Counted from the first letter of the stretch, positions 1-6,656 are shown. The stretch: DNA of 8,399 bases from an uncultured Gemmiger sp. (GCA_944382805.1 CALWNS010000115.1:1-8399); one strand, 5' to 3'. A program made the numbers and translations. The notes: generated from the letters alone by a model not told the origin.

Positions 1-697
1 GATATTCGTCCTCCTCACCGCGGTAGACGGTCAGGCGGATGTCGGCGGCGCTGTGGGCGGGGTACTGGCGGGCCGTGAACAGCAGCGTGCGGTACCCGGC
101 GGCGGCGCTGTGGTCGAGCAGCACGCGCGCTTCGGTCGAAAGCTTGGAAAAGCCGAACAGGACCACCAGGTCCCCCGCCCCCACCCCGGCCAGGCCCTCC
201 AGCAGCTCGCTGCCGCCGGCAGGCAGGCGTTCGACCTCGACGCCGATGCGCCGCAGACGGTAGGCCAGCAGCTCCACCAGCGCGCGGGAGGCGTTTTTGG
301 CGTGCAGGTACACCCGCCGCGCCTCAACCACCGCCTGCACGGCGCGGTCAAACTCAGCCGTATCCAACAACTCCAGCGTCTTTTCCAGGCAGGCGCGCTG
401 GCGCTCGACCCAGCTTGCCAGCAGCGAGTCCTCGCCCCCGGCCAGGGTGTTGGCCAGTTTGCGGGCCGCGCCGGGGCGCTGCGCCTGGCCCAGCACCACC
501 TGCTTTAGGTGCTTGAAGTCCCGGCAGCCGACACGGCGGGCAAAGCGGGAAACGCTGGCCTCGGACACGCGCAGCGCCGCGGCCAGCTGGCCGATGGTCA
601 TGAACAGGAACTCGTCCCGGTGGGCGCTGATGTATTCGAGCACCGCGCTCTCGGTGGCGGTGAGGTTTTCGGGCATCCGGGGGAAGGTAAGGCACAT
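1..697 (-). CDS. RpiR/MurR-family transcriptional regulator, 3' end outside window
   Basis: The minus-strand frame from the ATG at 697-695 stays open to the left edge (232 codons), so the C-terminus is missing; RpiR proteins usually have about 280 residues. The N-terminus (residues 9-75) carries an RpiR-type helix-turn-helix, with MTIGQLAAALRVSEASVSRF at 33-52 followed by ARRVGCRDF. Residues about 117-232 look like a SIS sugar-phosphate-binding domain: VYLHAKNASRALVELLAYRL at 129-148, then DLVVLFGFSKLSTEA at 176-190. The SIS ligand loop is degenerate compared with the usual GxGxS form. Members of this family usually sense a phosphosugar and control its catabolic or uptake genes. A second in-frame ATG at 676 (MPENLTATE) is also possible. 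I prefer 697 because GAGGG lies 7 nt upstream. The gene has the same orientation as the ECF-PHP operon, 120 nt downstream of it, and has its own candidate promoter. Its target is unknown; local control of that operon is only a guess. Confidence 0.9.
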   Translation of the reverse strand, partial: MCLTFPRMPENLTATESAVLEYISAHRDEFLFMTIGQLAAALRVSEASVSRFARRVGCRDFKHLKQVVLGQAQRPGAARKLANTLAGGEDSLLASWVERQRACLEKTLELLDTAEFDRAVQAVVEARRVYLHAKNASRALVELLAYRLRRIGVEVERLPAGGSELLEGLAGVGAGDLVVLFGFSKLSTEARVLLDHSAAAGYRTLLFTARQYPAHSAADIRLTVYRGEEDEY

Positions 698-736
698 GGC
701 GAGGCCCTCTTTTCCTTGTTTTAGAACGGAGATATC

Positions 737-780
737 ACGAAAGAGGCGCAGGGCCGGCGGACGGACCTGCGTTCTTTCGT
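737..780 (-). other. Stem-loop at the 5' end of the regulator transcript
   Basis: The arms 737-752 and 766-780 pair over 14 Watson-Crick positions (ACGAAAGA with TCTTTCGT, and CGCAGG with CCTGCG), with a G-T pair and one bulged G between the blocks and a 13-nt GC-rich loop at 753-765. It lies in the 120-nt gap between the PHP gene and the RpiR-type gene. The predicted transcription start of the downstream gene falls at about 778-780, so the mRNA would begin with this hairpin. It could be a transcript stabiliser, an RNA control element, or a DNA dyad bound by the regulator itself. There is no T-run after it on the minus strand, so it is a poor intrinsic terminator for the upstream operon. Confidence 0.6.
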
Positions 781-785
781 TGTTT

Positions 786-814
786 ATTGTAGCATACTCC
801 TTGGGCGCCGGCAA
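786..814 (-). promoter_or_regulatory. Candidate sigma-A promoter for the RpiR-type regulator
   Basis: On the minus strand, TTGCCG (814-809) and TACAAT (791-786) are separated by exactly 17 bp, and the -10 is preceded by TG with one spacer base (TGCTACAAT), an extended -10. It sits just past the PHP stop codon at 818 and about 90 nt upstream of the regulator start, so the regulator can be transcribed separately from the ECF operon. The call is by consensus only. Confidence 0.6.
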
Positions 815-817
815 GCC

Positions 818-1651
818 TTAGACAGCCGGGCGCCGCTTGGCGGCCAGAACGGCGGGCGACTCGCCGCCTTCGCGCAGCAGCACCTCGACATAATCGCCGC
901 CCAGGGCATGGATCTCCTTGAGCGCGCGCTTGAGCAGCGCGGCGGCGCGCACCTTGGCCGTGGCGTCCGGGTGGATATCGATGCCGTAGCGGCCGGCCTG
1001 CATCTCGGCGTACAGTTCCCGGAAGGTGGAAACATTGCGCTCAAACCGTGTGCGGATGCAGCCGTACTGCACAGCCTGGTGGGTATCGCTGCCCCCCACG
1101 ACCGGCTTTTGCAGCTGGTGGCCCAGGCCGTAGGTCAGACGCTCGGTGCGGGCGCGGTGTTCTGCGATATCCTTGCCGTTGAGGTCCAGGAAATCGAAGC
1201 GGGCCAGCTGTTCTTCCGGCAGATCCGGAATGTGGCCGCCCGCGCGGAACGGGTGGCCCGCGCCGACCAGCACCGGGTATTCGTCGAACAGGCGGGCCAG
1301 CTCCGCAAAGGGCAGGAAGCTGCCCCGGGCCTTGTGCGGCTCCAGGCGGCGGTTGAGTTCGCGGATAGCCTCCATGGGGCCGATGCAAAGCACATGGCCG
1401 CCCTCAGCGATATCGGTCTCCATACCGGGGAACACACGCAGGCGGCCAAAGGCAAAGGCATCCCCCACCGGGCAGCCGTGGCTGGCAATATAACCGTAGA
1501 CCTCGTCAAACTGCTGGGTGTTGAAGTGCTCGGTCAGGCAGATGGCATCCAGCCCCGCGGCGTATGCTTCCGCCAGCAGCCACTGGGTGTATGGCACCGA
1601 GAAGGGCAGGTATTTGGCCAGCTTGCCGTGCGTGTGGAAATCAAGATACAT
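818..1651 (-). CDS. PHP-domain metal-dependent phosphoesterase
   Basis: A 277-residue protein of the PHP (polymerase and histidinol phosphatase) family, expected to be a cytoplasmic hydrolase with a two- or three-metal centre acting on phosphoesters. The full set of family ligands can be placed: H6 and H8 (DFHTHGK), E41-H42 (LTEHFN), E78 (PGMETD), H86 (GGHVLCIG), H133 (GAGHPF), and D189 with H191 (GGSDTHQ). The start at 1651 is chosen over the in-frame ATG at 1675 because AGGAGG lies between the two, 10 nt before the chosen ATG and partly overlapping the upstream gene's TAA. That makes it translationally close-coupled to the transporter T component, only 16 nt away. It is the last gene of the four-gene minus-strand operon. 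The substrate is not evident: histidinol phosphate, a nucleotide or a sugar phosphate are all possible by family. Its position suggests work on the imported compound or a derivative. Confidence 0.9.
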   Translation of the reverse strand: MYLDFHTHGKLAKYLPFSVPYTQWLLAEAYAAGLDAICLTEHFNTQQFDEVYGYIASHGCPVGDAFAFGRLRVFPGMETDIAEGGHVLCIGPMEAIRELNRRLEPHKARGSFLPFAELARLFDEYPVLVGAGHPFRAGGHIPDLPEEQLARFDFLDLNGKDIAEHRARTERLTYGLGHQLQKPVVGGSDTHQAVQYGCIRTRFERNVSTFRELYAEMQAGRYGIDIHPDATAKVRAAALLKRALKEIHALGGDYVEVLLREGGESPAVLAAKRRPAV

Positions 1652-1667
1652 CGTTTTTCCGCCTCCT

Positions 1668-2501
1668 TTACACAAGCGTGGCGATCAGGATGGCGACCGC
1701 CACCCACAAAAACGAAACGGCGGCAAACAGCAGATCGTCGTTGGTCAGGCGCAAAGCGGACAGCTTGATCTTTTTGACTTCCTTGTTGACAGCCGCATAG
1801 CGGTAGCCCTTGATCTCCAAAACTTCCACCGTGGTGCGCGAGCGCTTGGCGGTGTTGAGCATAAGCGGGTAAAACGCGTGCATGACGATCTGCACCTGGT
1901 AGACGAGATACCTGATCTTGCCGCCAAAGGTATCGTGCGCCGGCGGGTTGCCGCGCAAGCGGTAGGAGAGCAGCACATTCTGGAACTCCTCCATCAGCAG
2001 CGGAAGCATACGGTAGGCGTAAGAAATGGAGAAAGAGAGCCGTTCCGGGCAGCCGTACCACATCAGACCGTTGGCCAGCTTATCCGGGTCAAGGCCGGAG
2101 AAGATGGTGACGGAGGCCAGCGAGACGGTCGCCACCTTGAGCGTCAAGGTAAGCAGCGGCACAACGGCCGAAGCATCGCCGCCGAACAGAAGCGTGACCA
2201 AAAACAGATACCCGGTCTGGGAAAAAACGCCGACGGCAAACAGGAACAGCACCAGCCCGGCCACGCGGGCCATCCAGGTGGTCACAGCCACCAGCAGAAA
2301 GCAGCCGATCAAAAACGGCACGCTGTGAACGAACCACGGCACCAGGCCGAAGAAAAGATACCAGACAAGCAGCATACGCGGATCCATGGCGGCGATGCGT
2401 GTGTCGTTGTTGCCGTAAGCGTTTTTCAGCACCTGGCTGCGCAGGAAATCGATCGAGAGCTTGTCTAAGATGTTTTCGGAAAGTTTTTCTATCGTTTTCA
2501 T
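1668..2501 (-). CDS. ECF transporter transmembrane (T) component, EcfT/CbiQ family
   Basis: A 277-residue integral membrane protein that would link the ATPase to the substrate-binding S component in the cytoplasmic membrane. Hydrophobic segments are visible at about residues 43-58, 62-75, 80-106, 112-134 and 255-276, around a long cytoplasmic coupling region at about 135-250. That region includes DPDKLANGLMWYGCPERLSF, a form typical of EcfT/CbiQ proteins. The two ATPase-contacting motifs, normally Ala-Arg-Gly, appear as LRG at 182-184 (SYRLRGNPP) and IKG at 230-232 (EVLEIKGYR): glycine and the positive charge are kept, but alanine is lost in both. Its ATG overlaps the TGA of the ATPase gene (ATGA at 2498-2501), implying coupled translation. 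No separate ribosome site decides the start beyond an AGGAGGCAGCGGT stretch at the end of the preceding gene. Confidence 0.92.
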   Translation of the reverse strand: MKTIEKLSENILDKLSIDFLRSQVLKNAYGNNDTRIAAMDPRMLLVWYLFFGLVPWFVHSVPFLIGCFLLVAVTTWMARVAGLVLFLFAVGVFSQTGYLFLVTLLFGGDASAVVPLLTLTLKVATVSLASVTIFSGLDPDKLANGLMWYGCPERLSFSISYAYRMLPLLMEEFQNVLLSYRLRGNPPAHDTFGGKIRYLVYQVQIVMHAFYPLMLNTAKRSRTTVEVLEIKGYRYAAVNKEVKKIKLSALRLTNDDLLFAAVSFLWVAVAILIATLV

Positions 2502-4219
2502 ACCGCTGCCTCCTGAACCCCCGCGCCCGGCGCACGGCCGGTAAACCGCCGCACAAAATCATCGATGGTGTAACAGGCCGCGCCGGGCTCCAGCGCGCGG
2601 CCCATGGCAAAGATCTCCGGCGGGCGGATGCCGACCGTCTCCAGCAGCCGGCGGTCACGGAAGATCGCGTCCCGCGGGCCGTCAGCGACCACATGGCCGC
2701 CGCACAGCACGATGATGCGCTCGGCCCATTCGCAGACGAGCTGCATATCGTGGGTAGCGATCATCACCGTCTCGGTCACCTGCTTCATATCCTCGAGCGT
2801 GTGCATGATCTCTTTGCGGGTGGCGATGTCGAGATTGGCTGTGGGTTCATCCAAAAGCAGGATGCCCGGGTCAAGCGCGATGCCGATGGCCAGGCTGGCC
2901 CGGCGCATCTGCCCGCCCGAAAGCAGCCGCCCGTCCCGGCTGCGCAGCCCCGCCAACCGAAAGCGCTCGAGCAGGGCCTGCGTGCGGGCATCGGCATCGG
3001 GCAGGCCGCGCACCTTCATGGCGTAGGCGATATCCGCCTCGATGGAATCCCGGATGAACATATCCTCCGGGTTCTGGTAGACCATCGAGACCTCGCGGGA
3101 AAGCCCCTCCGGCCTGGCGCCGCGCAGGCTGCGCCCGTTCAAATATATTTCGCCTTGCGAAGGCTTGAGCAGGCAGACCATCAATTTCATCAGCGTCGAT
3201 TTGCCCGCGCCGTTCGACCCGATGAGCGCGACTTTATCGCCCTTATGGATCGAGAGGTCCAGGTTTTGGAACACGCGGTGCGGTTCCCCTTTGACGCTGC
3301 GGTAAGAGACCGAAACATCCCGGAAGCGCAGCACCTCCGCGCCCCGGGGCGCCGGCTGCGCCTGCGCATCCGGCGCGACCCGGGCGCGCGGTGCAAAGAC
3401 GGCGCAGCCCTCTTCCACGGTGGCCGGCAGACGGTCCGCATGGTATTCCCCCGCTTTGCGCAGCCGGTCGGCAGCGATCGTGACCTGCGGGGGGAAAATG
3501 TTGCAGCTTTGCAGCTCGTCCACCCGCTGTAAAGCGTCCCCGGCGGGCAGCTTCCACTGCACCCGGCCGTCCTTGAGAAGCAGCACGTGTTTGCAGAAGT
3601 CGGCAATATACTCGGTATGATGCTCGATGACGATGATCGTCTTGCCGTATTCCTCGTTCAGGCGCCGCAGCACCGCGTAGATGCGGTCGGCGTGCTGCGG
3701 GTCCAGCTGGGCGATGGGTTCGTCCAGGATGATCACCTCCGGCTGCAGGCTGAGCACGCCGGCCAGCGCCAGCAGGTGGGTCTGCCCGCCCGAAAGCTGC
3801 CAGATAAAGTCGTCTTCCCGCCCCTGCAGGCCGCATTGGGCCAAAGCCTGCCTCCCGCGTTCAAGGTAGTCCGGCTGCGCGTAATTCAAACAGGCGTAGC
3901 TCGCATCATCAAGCACGGTAGGGCGGACGATCTGATTTTCAAAATCCTGGTATACGTACCCGACTTTTTGCGCCAACGCGCCCACGTCGGCCGCGGCGGC
4001 GTCCAGCCCGCAGACGCTCACGCGGCCCCGGTAGTCGCCGGTAATAAACTGCGGGATCAGGCCGTTGAGGGTCTTGCACAGGGTGGATTTTCCACAGCCG
4101 TTGTTGCCCACAACGGCCAGGAAGTCGCCCTGTTCAATGGTGAGCGATACGTCCCGGAGCGTTGGGCTGTCTGCGCCGGGGTAGGCGTAGGTCAGGTGTT
4201 CGATCTCTACCACATTCAT
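2498..4219 (-). CDS. ECF transporter duplicated ATPase (two fused ABC domains)
   Basis: A 573-residue cytoplasmic protein with two complete ABC nucleotide-binding domains, energising the neighbouring membrane proteins. Domain 1 has Walker A GNNGCGKST (38-46), Q-loop YQDFENQ (90-96), signature LSGGQ (142-146), Walker B VIILDEP (162-168) and switch H200. Domain 2 has Walker A GSNGAGKST (334-342), Q-loop YQNPEDMF (381-388), signature LSGGQ (433-437), Walker B ILLLDEP (453-459) and switch H490. Both catalytic glutamates (E167, E458) are present, so both sites look active. A linker of about 75 residues (220-295) joins the domains, and a tail of about 50 residues follows domain 2. ECF modules often use two separate ATPases, EcfA and EcfA'; the fused form marks dedicated (group I-like) systems such as YkoD. 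The start at 4219 is 6 nt after the S-component stop. Its ribosome site is weak (AAAGGTG inside the upstream gene's last codons), suggesting translational coupling. Confidence 0.95.
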   Translation of the reverse strand: MNVVEIEHLTYAYPGADSPTLRDVSLTIEQGDFLAVVGNNGCGKSTLCKTLNGLIPQFITGDYRGRVSVCGLDAAAADVGALAQKVGYVYQDFENQIVRPTVLDDASYACLNYAQPDYLERGRQALAQCGLQGREDDFIWQLSGGQTHLLALAGVLSLQPEVIILDEPIAQLDPQHADRIYAVLRRLNEEYGKTIIVIEHHTEYIADFCKHVLLLKDGRVQWKLPAGDALQRVDELQSCNIFPPQVTIAADRLRKAGEYHADRLPATVEEGCAVFAPRARVAPDAQAQPAPRGAEVLRFRDVSVSYRSVKGEPHRVFQNLDLSIHKGDKVALIGSNGAGKSTLMKLMVCLLKPSQGEIYLNGRSLRGARPEGLSREVSMVYQNPEDMFIRDSIEADIAYAMKVRGLPDADARTQALLERFRLAGLRSRDGRLLSGGQMRRASLAIGIALDPGILLLDEPTANLDIATRKEIMHTLEDMKQVTETVMIATHDMQLVCEWAERIIVLCGGHVVADGPRDAIFRDRRLLETVGIRPPEIFAMGRALEPGAACYTIDDFVRRFTGRAPGAGVQEAAV

Positions 4220-4225
4220 GCGGCG

Positions 4226-5071
4226 TTACACACCTTTCCGGGTGTTCTGTTCGCCCTTTTTGCGGATGGCCAGCACCGCGACGACCGACAGCGCGGCGGC
4301 AACCACAATGCCAACGGCGATGGAAGTGCCGCTGCCGGCCCAGTCAGCCTCCCAGTCGATGACGGAGAAGCCGCTGGTAGCAAGCAGTTCAGCCGCCATG
4401 GCCGCTGCAAAGGCGATAAGAGAACCAACGATCACCTTGGCGCCGATGGGCTCCATGGCCGTAGCCTCGGTACGGGGCTGCATCCCCAGCAGAGGCTCGA
4501 TCTTGCCGTAGAGTTTGGGCACCAGGTACAGGGTGGGCAGCAGGCAGAACAGAATGCCGGAGAACAGCACATCGTTCAGAAAAGCGAAACCCTCGGTGGC
4601 AAAAACGCTCTCGGGCAGACCGGCGACCGCCTCGAAATCCTCCACGCCGAACTGTACCTTGGCGATGTCCACGATACAGCCCAGCAGCTGTTGAATGAAC
4701 ACGCCGCCGAAGGCCGCAATGCCGACCATTGCACGGTTGCGGGGGTCACGCACCAGACGGCCGGCGATGTAAACGCCGATGGTAACGGTGATGAACTTTT
4801 CCAGCTCGCCCAAGCCGCCGAACTGGCCCAGCATGATCTCGCTGAACACCAGCTCGCCGGTAGCCGCGCCCAACGCCGCCGACATGGGGTCGAACAGCAT
4901 GGCGAGGCTAAGGGGGATAAACAGGAAATACTCGACCGAGAACTCAACGATGCCCACCTGGAACGAGGGGATCAGCTCGGTAAACAGGGTGGCCAGGCCG
5001 TACAGGGCCATGGTGAGGACAAAGACCATCAGTTTCTGCGACGAATTCGCCGCCTGCTTCTGCGTTGCCAT
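4226..5071 (-). CDS. ECF transporter substrate-binding (S) component, substrate unknown
   Basis: A 281-residue membrane protein and the first gene of the operon; in ECF systems this subunit captures the substrate. About eight hydrophobic segments can be seen, roughly at residues 13-31, 39-60, 63-81, 92-107, 113-136, 163-188, 211-233 and 248-269. The loop LFDPMSAALGAATGEL (59-74) resembles the conserved glycine/acidic turn of S components. It is larger than the usual S component (about 170-210 residues, six helices): the region after about residue 205 adds two helices and a short charged C-terminus. I see no clear AxxxA motif in helix 1. The start at 5071 is supported by AGGAGG, 8 nt upstream. 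Identification rests mainly on being directly upstream of a duplicated ECF ATPase and EcfT. The divergent methionine genes make a methionine-related or sulfur-containing substrate plausible, but nothing in the protein proves it. Confidence 0.82.
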   Translation of the reverse strand: MATQKQAANSSQKLMVFVLTMALYGLATLFTELIPSFQVGIVEFSVEYFLFIPLSLAMLFDPMSAALGAATGELVFSEIMLGQFGGLGELEKFITVTIGVYIAGRLVRDPRNRAMVGIAAFGGVFIQQLLGCIVDIAKVQFGVEDFEAVAGLPESVFATEGFAFLNDVLFSGILFCLLPTLYLVPKLYGKIEPLLGMQPRTEATAMEPIGAKVIVGSLIAFAAAMAAELLATSGFSVIDWEADWAGSGTSIAVGIVVAAALSVVAVLAIRKKGEQNTRKGV

Positions 5072-5134
5072 ACAAGATTCCTCCTGAAATATAGGGTTGG
5101 GTCTTCCCGAATGTTCCCGCGCAGGCTCCCCCGC

Positions 5135-5152
5135 GCTAGTTTTATTCTAGCA
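5135..5152 (-). promoter_or_regulatory. Candidate extended -10 promoter with overlapping GCTAG dyad for ECF operon
   Basis: On the minus strand TGCTAGAAT (5152-5144) matches an extended -10 element; the region 17 bp upstream (TAGAGC) is a poor -35. The -10 is embedded in the dyad GCTAG-N7-CTAGC (5135-5151), so a protein bound there would block the promoter. It predicts a start near 5137 and a leader of about 65 nt before the S-component gene. The promoter call is moderate, and the operator idea is inference from the overlap alone. Confidence 0.4.
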
Positions 5153-5181
5153 GGCCAATGTAAAAGGCTCTACCGTGCAAC

Positions 5182-5207
5182 TGTAAAATGCTTGTAATAT
5201 TTTCACA
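5182..5207. repeat. Imperfect inverted repeat, possible operator
   Basis: The arms TGTAAAAT (5182-5189) and ATTTTCACA (5199-5207) are complementary apart from one extra base, around a 9-nt spacer. It lies between the two divergent promoter candidates, in the AT-rich part of the intergenic region. The size and symmetry would suit a dimeric regulator, but AT-rich sequence gives such repeats easily by chance. Confidence 0.3.
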
Positions 5208-5217
5208 TCTAGCTTTT

Positions 5218-5235
5218 ATGAAATTAAATTTTCAT
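5218..5235. repeat. ATGAAA-N6-TTTCAT dyad, possible operator
   Basis: Perfect 6-bp arms ATGAAA (5218-5223) and TTTCAT (5230-5235) flank an AT-only spacer. The dyad is centred about 80 bp upstream of the predicted metY transcription start and about 90 bp upstream of the predicted ECF start, so it could serve both operons. It is a candidate activator or repressor site only. Confidence 0.35.
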
Positions 5236-5269
5236 GCACTTTCTTCCCGCCTCTCCGGCAAAGAAAAAC

Positions 5270-5298
5270 TTGCAATCGGTGGGGGAAAGAAGTACAAT
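5270..5298 (+). promoter_or_regulatory. metYp: Candidate sigma-A promoter for metYA
   Basis: TTGCAA (5270-5275) and TACAAT (5293-5298) are separated by the ideal 17 bp. Transcription would start near 5305, giving a leader of about 68 nt before metY. It is the best promoter match in the intergenic region and points towards metY, metA and the glycosyltransferase, which are spaced closely enough to be one transcript. Confidence 0.65.
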
Positions 5299-5324
5299 AA
5301 AAAAGACGTTTTCCCTGTTATACG

Positions 5325-5351
5325 GCCGCTTGCGCGGCGGGCGCTTTGCCC
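5325..5351 (+). other. Two small tandem hairpins in the metY leader
   Basis: GCCGC-TTGC-GCGGC (5325-5338) is followed at once by GGGC-GCTTT-GCCC (5339-5351), inside the predicted untranslated leader and ending 9 nt before the metY ribosome site CGGAGG at 5361-5366. The stems are short (5 and 4 bp). They do not resemble a riboswitch class I know and lack a clear terminator T-run. They may be chance folding in a GC-rich patch, or they may stabilise the message. Confidence 0.3.
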
Positions 5352-5372
5352 TTTAAGATTCGGAGGTTTTTT

Positions 5373-6656
5373 ATGTCTGTGCCATCCATCAACACCCTTT
5401 GCGTGCAGGCCGGCTACAAGCCGGGCAACGGCGAGCCGCGCCAGATCCCCATCATCCAGAGCACCACGTTCAAGTACGATACCGCCGCCGGCATGGGCGC
5501 GCTGTTTGACCTGGAGGCCGAGGGCTACTTTTATTCCCGCCTGCAGAACCCGACCTGCGACCATGTGGCCGCCAAGATCGCCGCGCTGGAGGGCGGCACG
5601 GCGGGGATGCTGACCTCCTCCGGCCAGGCGGCGAACTTTTTTGCGCTGTTCAACATCTGCAACGCCGGCGACCACATCGTGTCCTCCAGCTCGATCTACG
5701 GCGGCACGTTCAACCTGATCTCGGTCACGATGGCCAAGATGGGCATTACCGCCACCTTTGTGGACCCCGATTGCAGCGACGAGGAGCTGGACGCCGCGTT
5801 CCGGCCCAACACCAGGGCCGTGTTCGGCGAGACCATCGCCAACCCGGCGCTGACCGTTTTGGACATCGAGCGCTTTGCCGCCGCGGCCCACCGCCACGGC
5901 GTGCCGCTGATCGTGGACAACACCTTCCCCACCCCGGTGGGCTGCCGGCCCATCGAGTGGGGCGCGGATATCGTAACGCATTCCACCACCAAGTACATGG
6001 ACGGCCACGGCGACTGCGTGGGCGGCGCCATTGTGGACGGCGGCCATTTTGACTGGATGGCCCACGCCGACAAATTCCCCGGCCTGACCACGCCGGACGA
6101 AAGCTACCACGGCATCACCTACGCCGAGCGGTTCGGCATGGGCGGGGCGTTCATCACCAAGGCCACCGCCCAGCTGATGCGCGACTTTGGCTGCGTGCAA
6201 AGCCCCATCAACGCCTATATGCTCAACCTGGGGCTGGAAAGCCTGCACGTGCGCATGGCCCGCCACTGTGAAAACGGCCAGGCCGTGGCCGAGTTCCTGG
6301 CGCAGCACCCGAAGGTAGCGTATGTCGATTACTGCGGCCTGCCGGGCGACAAATACCACGAGCGCGCCCAAAAGTACCTGCCCAACGGTTCCTGCGGCGT
6401 GGTGAGCTTTGGCGTAAAGGGCGGGCGCGAGGCAGCCGCCGCCTTTATGGAGCACCTGCGCCTGGCGGCCATCGAGACCCACGTGGCCGACGCCCGCACC
6501 TGCTGCCTGCACCCCGCCAGCACCACCCACCGCCAGATGAACGACGCGCAGCTGGCCGCCGCCGGCGTGCGCCCCGACCTGGTGCGCATGAGCTGCGGGC
6601 TGGAGGACAAAGCCGACCTGATCGCTGACATTGCCCAGGCGCTGGACAAGATCTGA
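5373..6656 (+). CDS. metY: O-acetylhomoserine sulfhydrylase (aminocarboxypropyltransferase)
   Basis: A 427-residue PLP enzyme of the Cys/Met metabolism family (fold type I). It catalyses O-acetylhomoserine plus sulfide to homocysteine and acetate, the direct sulfhydrylation route to methionine, in the cytoplasm. Visible marks: the N-terminal TLCVQAGYKPG (8-18); YSRLQNPT (54-61), whose Tyr-x-Arg contacts PLP phosphate of the partner subunit; the SSGQAA loop (82-87); Y109 (SIYGGT), which stacks on the cofactor; D182 in VDNTF; and the Schiff-base lysine K207 in HSTTKYMDGHG. The length and the SIYGGT/TIANP patterns fit MetY better than the shorter cystathionine synthase or lyase branch (about 380-400). 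The start at 5373 has CGGAGG 6 nt upstream; an in-frame TTG at 5346 has no such site. It is the first gene of a plus-strand operon with metA 18 nt downstream, which supplies its acetylated substrate. Confidence 0.95.
   Translation: MSVPSINTLCVQAGYKPGNGEPRQIPIIQSTTFKYDTAAGMGALFDLEAEGYFYSRLQNPTCDHVAAKIAALEGGTAGMLTSSGQAANFFALFNICNAGDHIVSSSSIYGGTFNLISVTMAKMGITATFVDPDCSDEELDAAFRPNTRAVFGETIANPALTVLDIERFAAAAHRHGVPLIVDNTFPTPVGCRPIEWGADIVTHSTTKYMDGHGDCVGGAIVDGGHFDWMAHADKFPGLTTPDESYHGITYAERFGMGGAFITKATAQLMRDFGCVQSPINAYMLNLGLESLHVRMARHCENGQAVAEFLAQHPKVAYVDYCGLPGDKYHERAQKYLPNGSCGVVSFGVKGGREAAAAFMEHLRLAAIETHVADARTCCLHPASTTHRQMNDAQLAAAGVRPDLVRMSCGLEDKADLIADIAQALDKI

Larger units (their letters stand above)
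5072..5372. promoter_or_regulatory. Shared divergent control region between ECF operon and metYA
   Basis: This 301-bp stretch without a gene separates two head-to-head operons. Its middle (about 5140-5310) is strikingly AT-rich against the GC-rich coding sequence on both sides. It holds a strong plus-strand promoter-like pair, a weaker minus-strand one and three small dyads, each listed separately. I looked on both strands for the SAM-I (S-box) core and for the T-box GGTGGNACCGCG element and saw neither. A protein-mediated control of both operons is therefore more likely, but the regulator is not identified. Confidence 0.6.

Noticed and set aside
737..780. The stem-loop as intrinsic terminator of the ECF-PHP operon
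   Set aside because: On the minus strand it is followed by GATATCTCCG rather than a T-run. The T-rich flank lies on the plus-strand side, where no gene needs a terminator.
1652..1675. Earlier PHP start at 1675
   Set aside because: Those codons contain the AGGAGG ribosome site and overlap the EcfT stop, and PHP proteins normally begin right before the first HxH motif.
1518..2468. A 316-codon plus-strand open frame opposite the T-component gene
   Set aside because: It is a shadow of the EcfT frame, rich in Q, H and R, with no ribosome site and no recognisable family.
5116..5136. Direct repeat CCCGCGC at 5116-5122 and 5130-5136
   Set aside because: It is only 7 bp in a GC-rich patch and is expected by chance.
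3587..5197. A 536-codon plus-strand open frame opposite the ATPase and S-component genes
   Set aside because: It is antisense to genes with complete motifs, and its composition is typical of shadow frames.
5346..5372. TTG start for metY nine codons upstream
   Set aside because: It has no ribosome site of its own and overlaps a leader hairpin, while the ATG at 5373 has CGGAGG at ideal spacing.
5072..5372. SAM-I riboswitch or T-box leader
   Set aside because: By eye, neither strand has the S-box core or the T-box anticodon-matching element. A covariance-model search would be decisive but could not be run.
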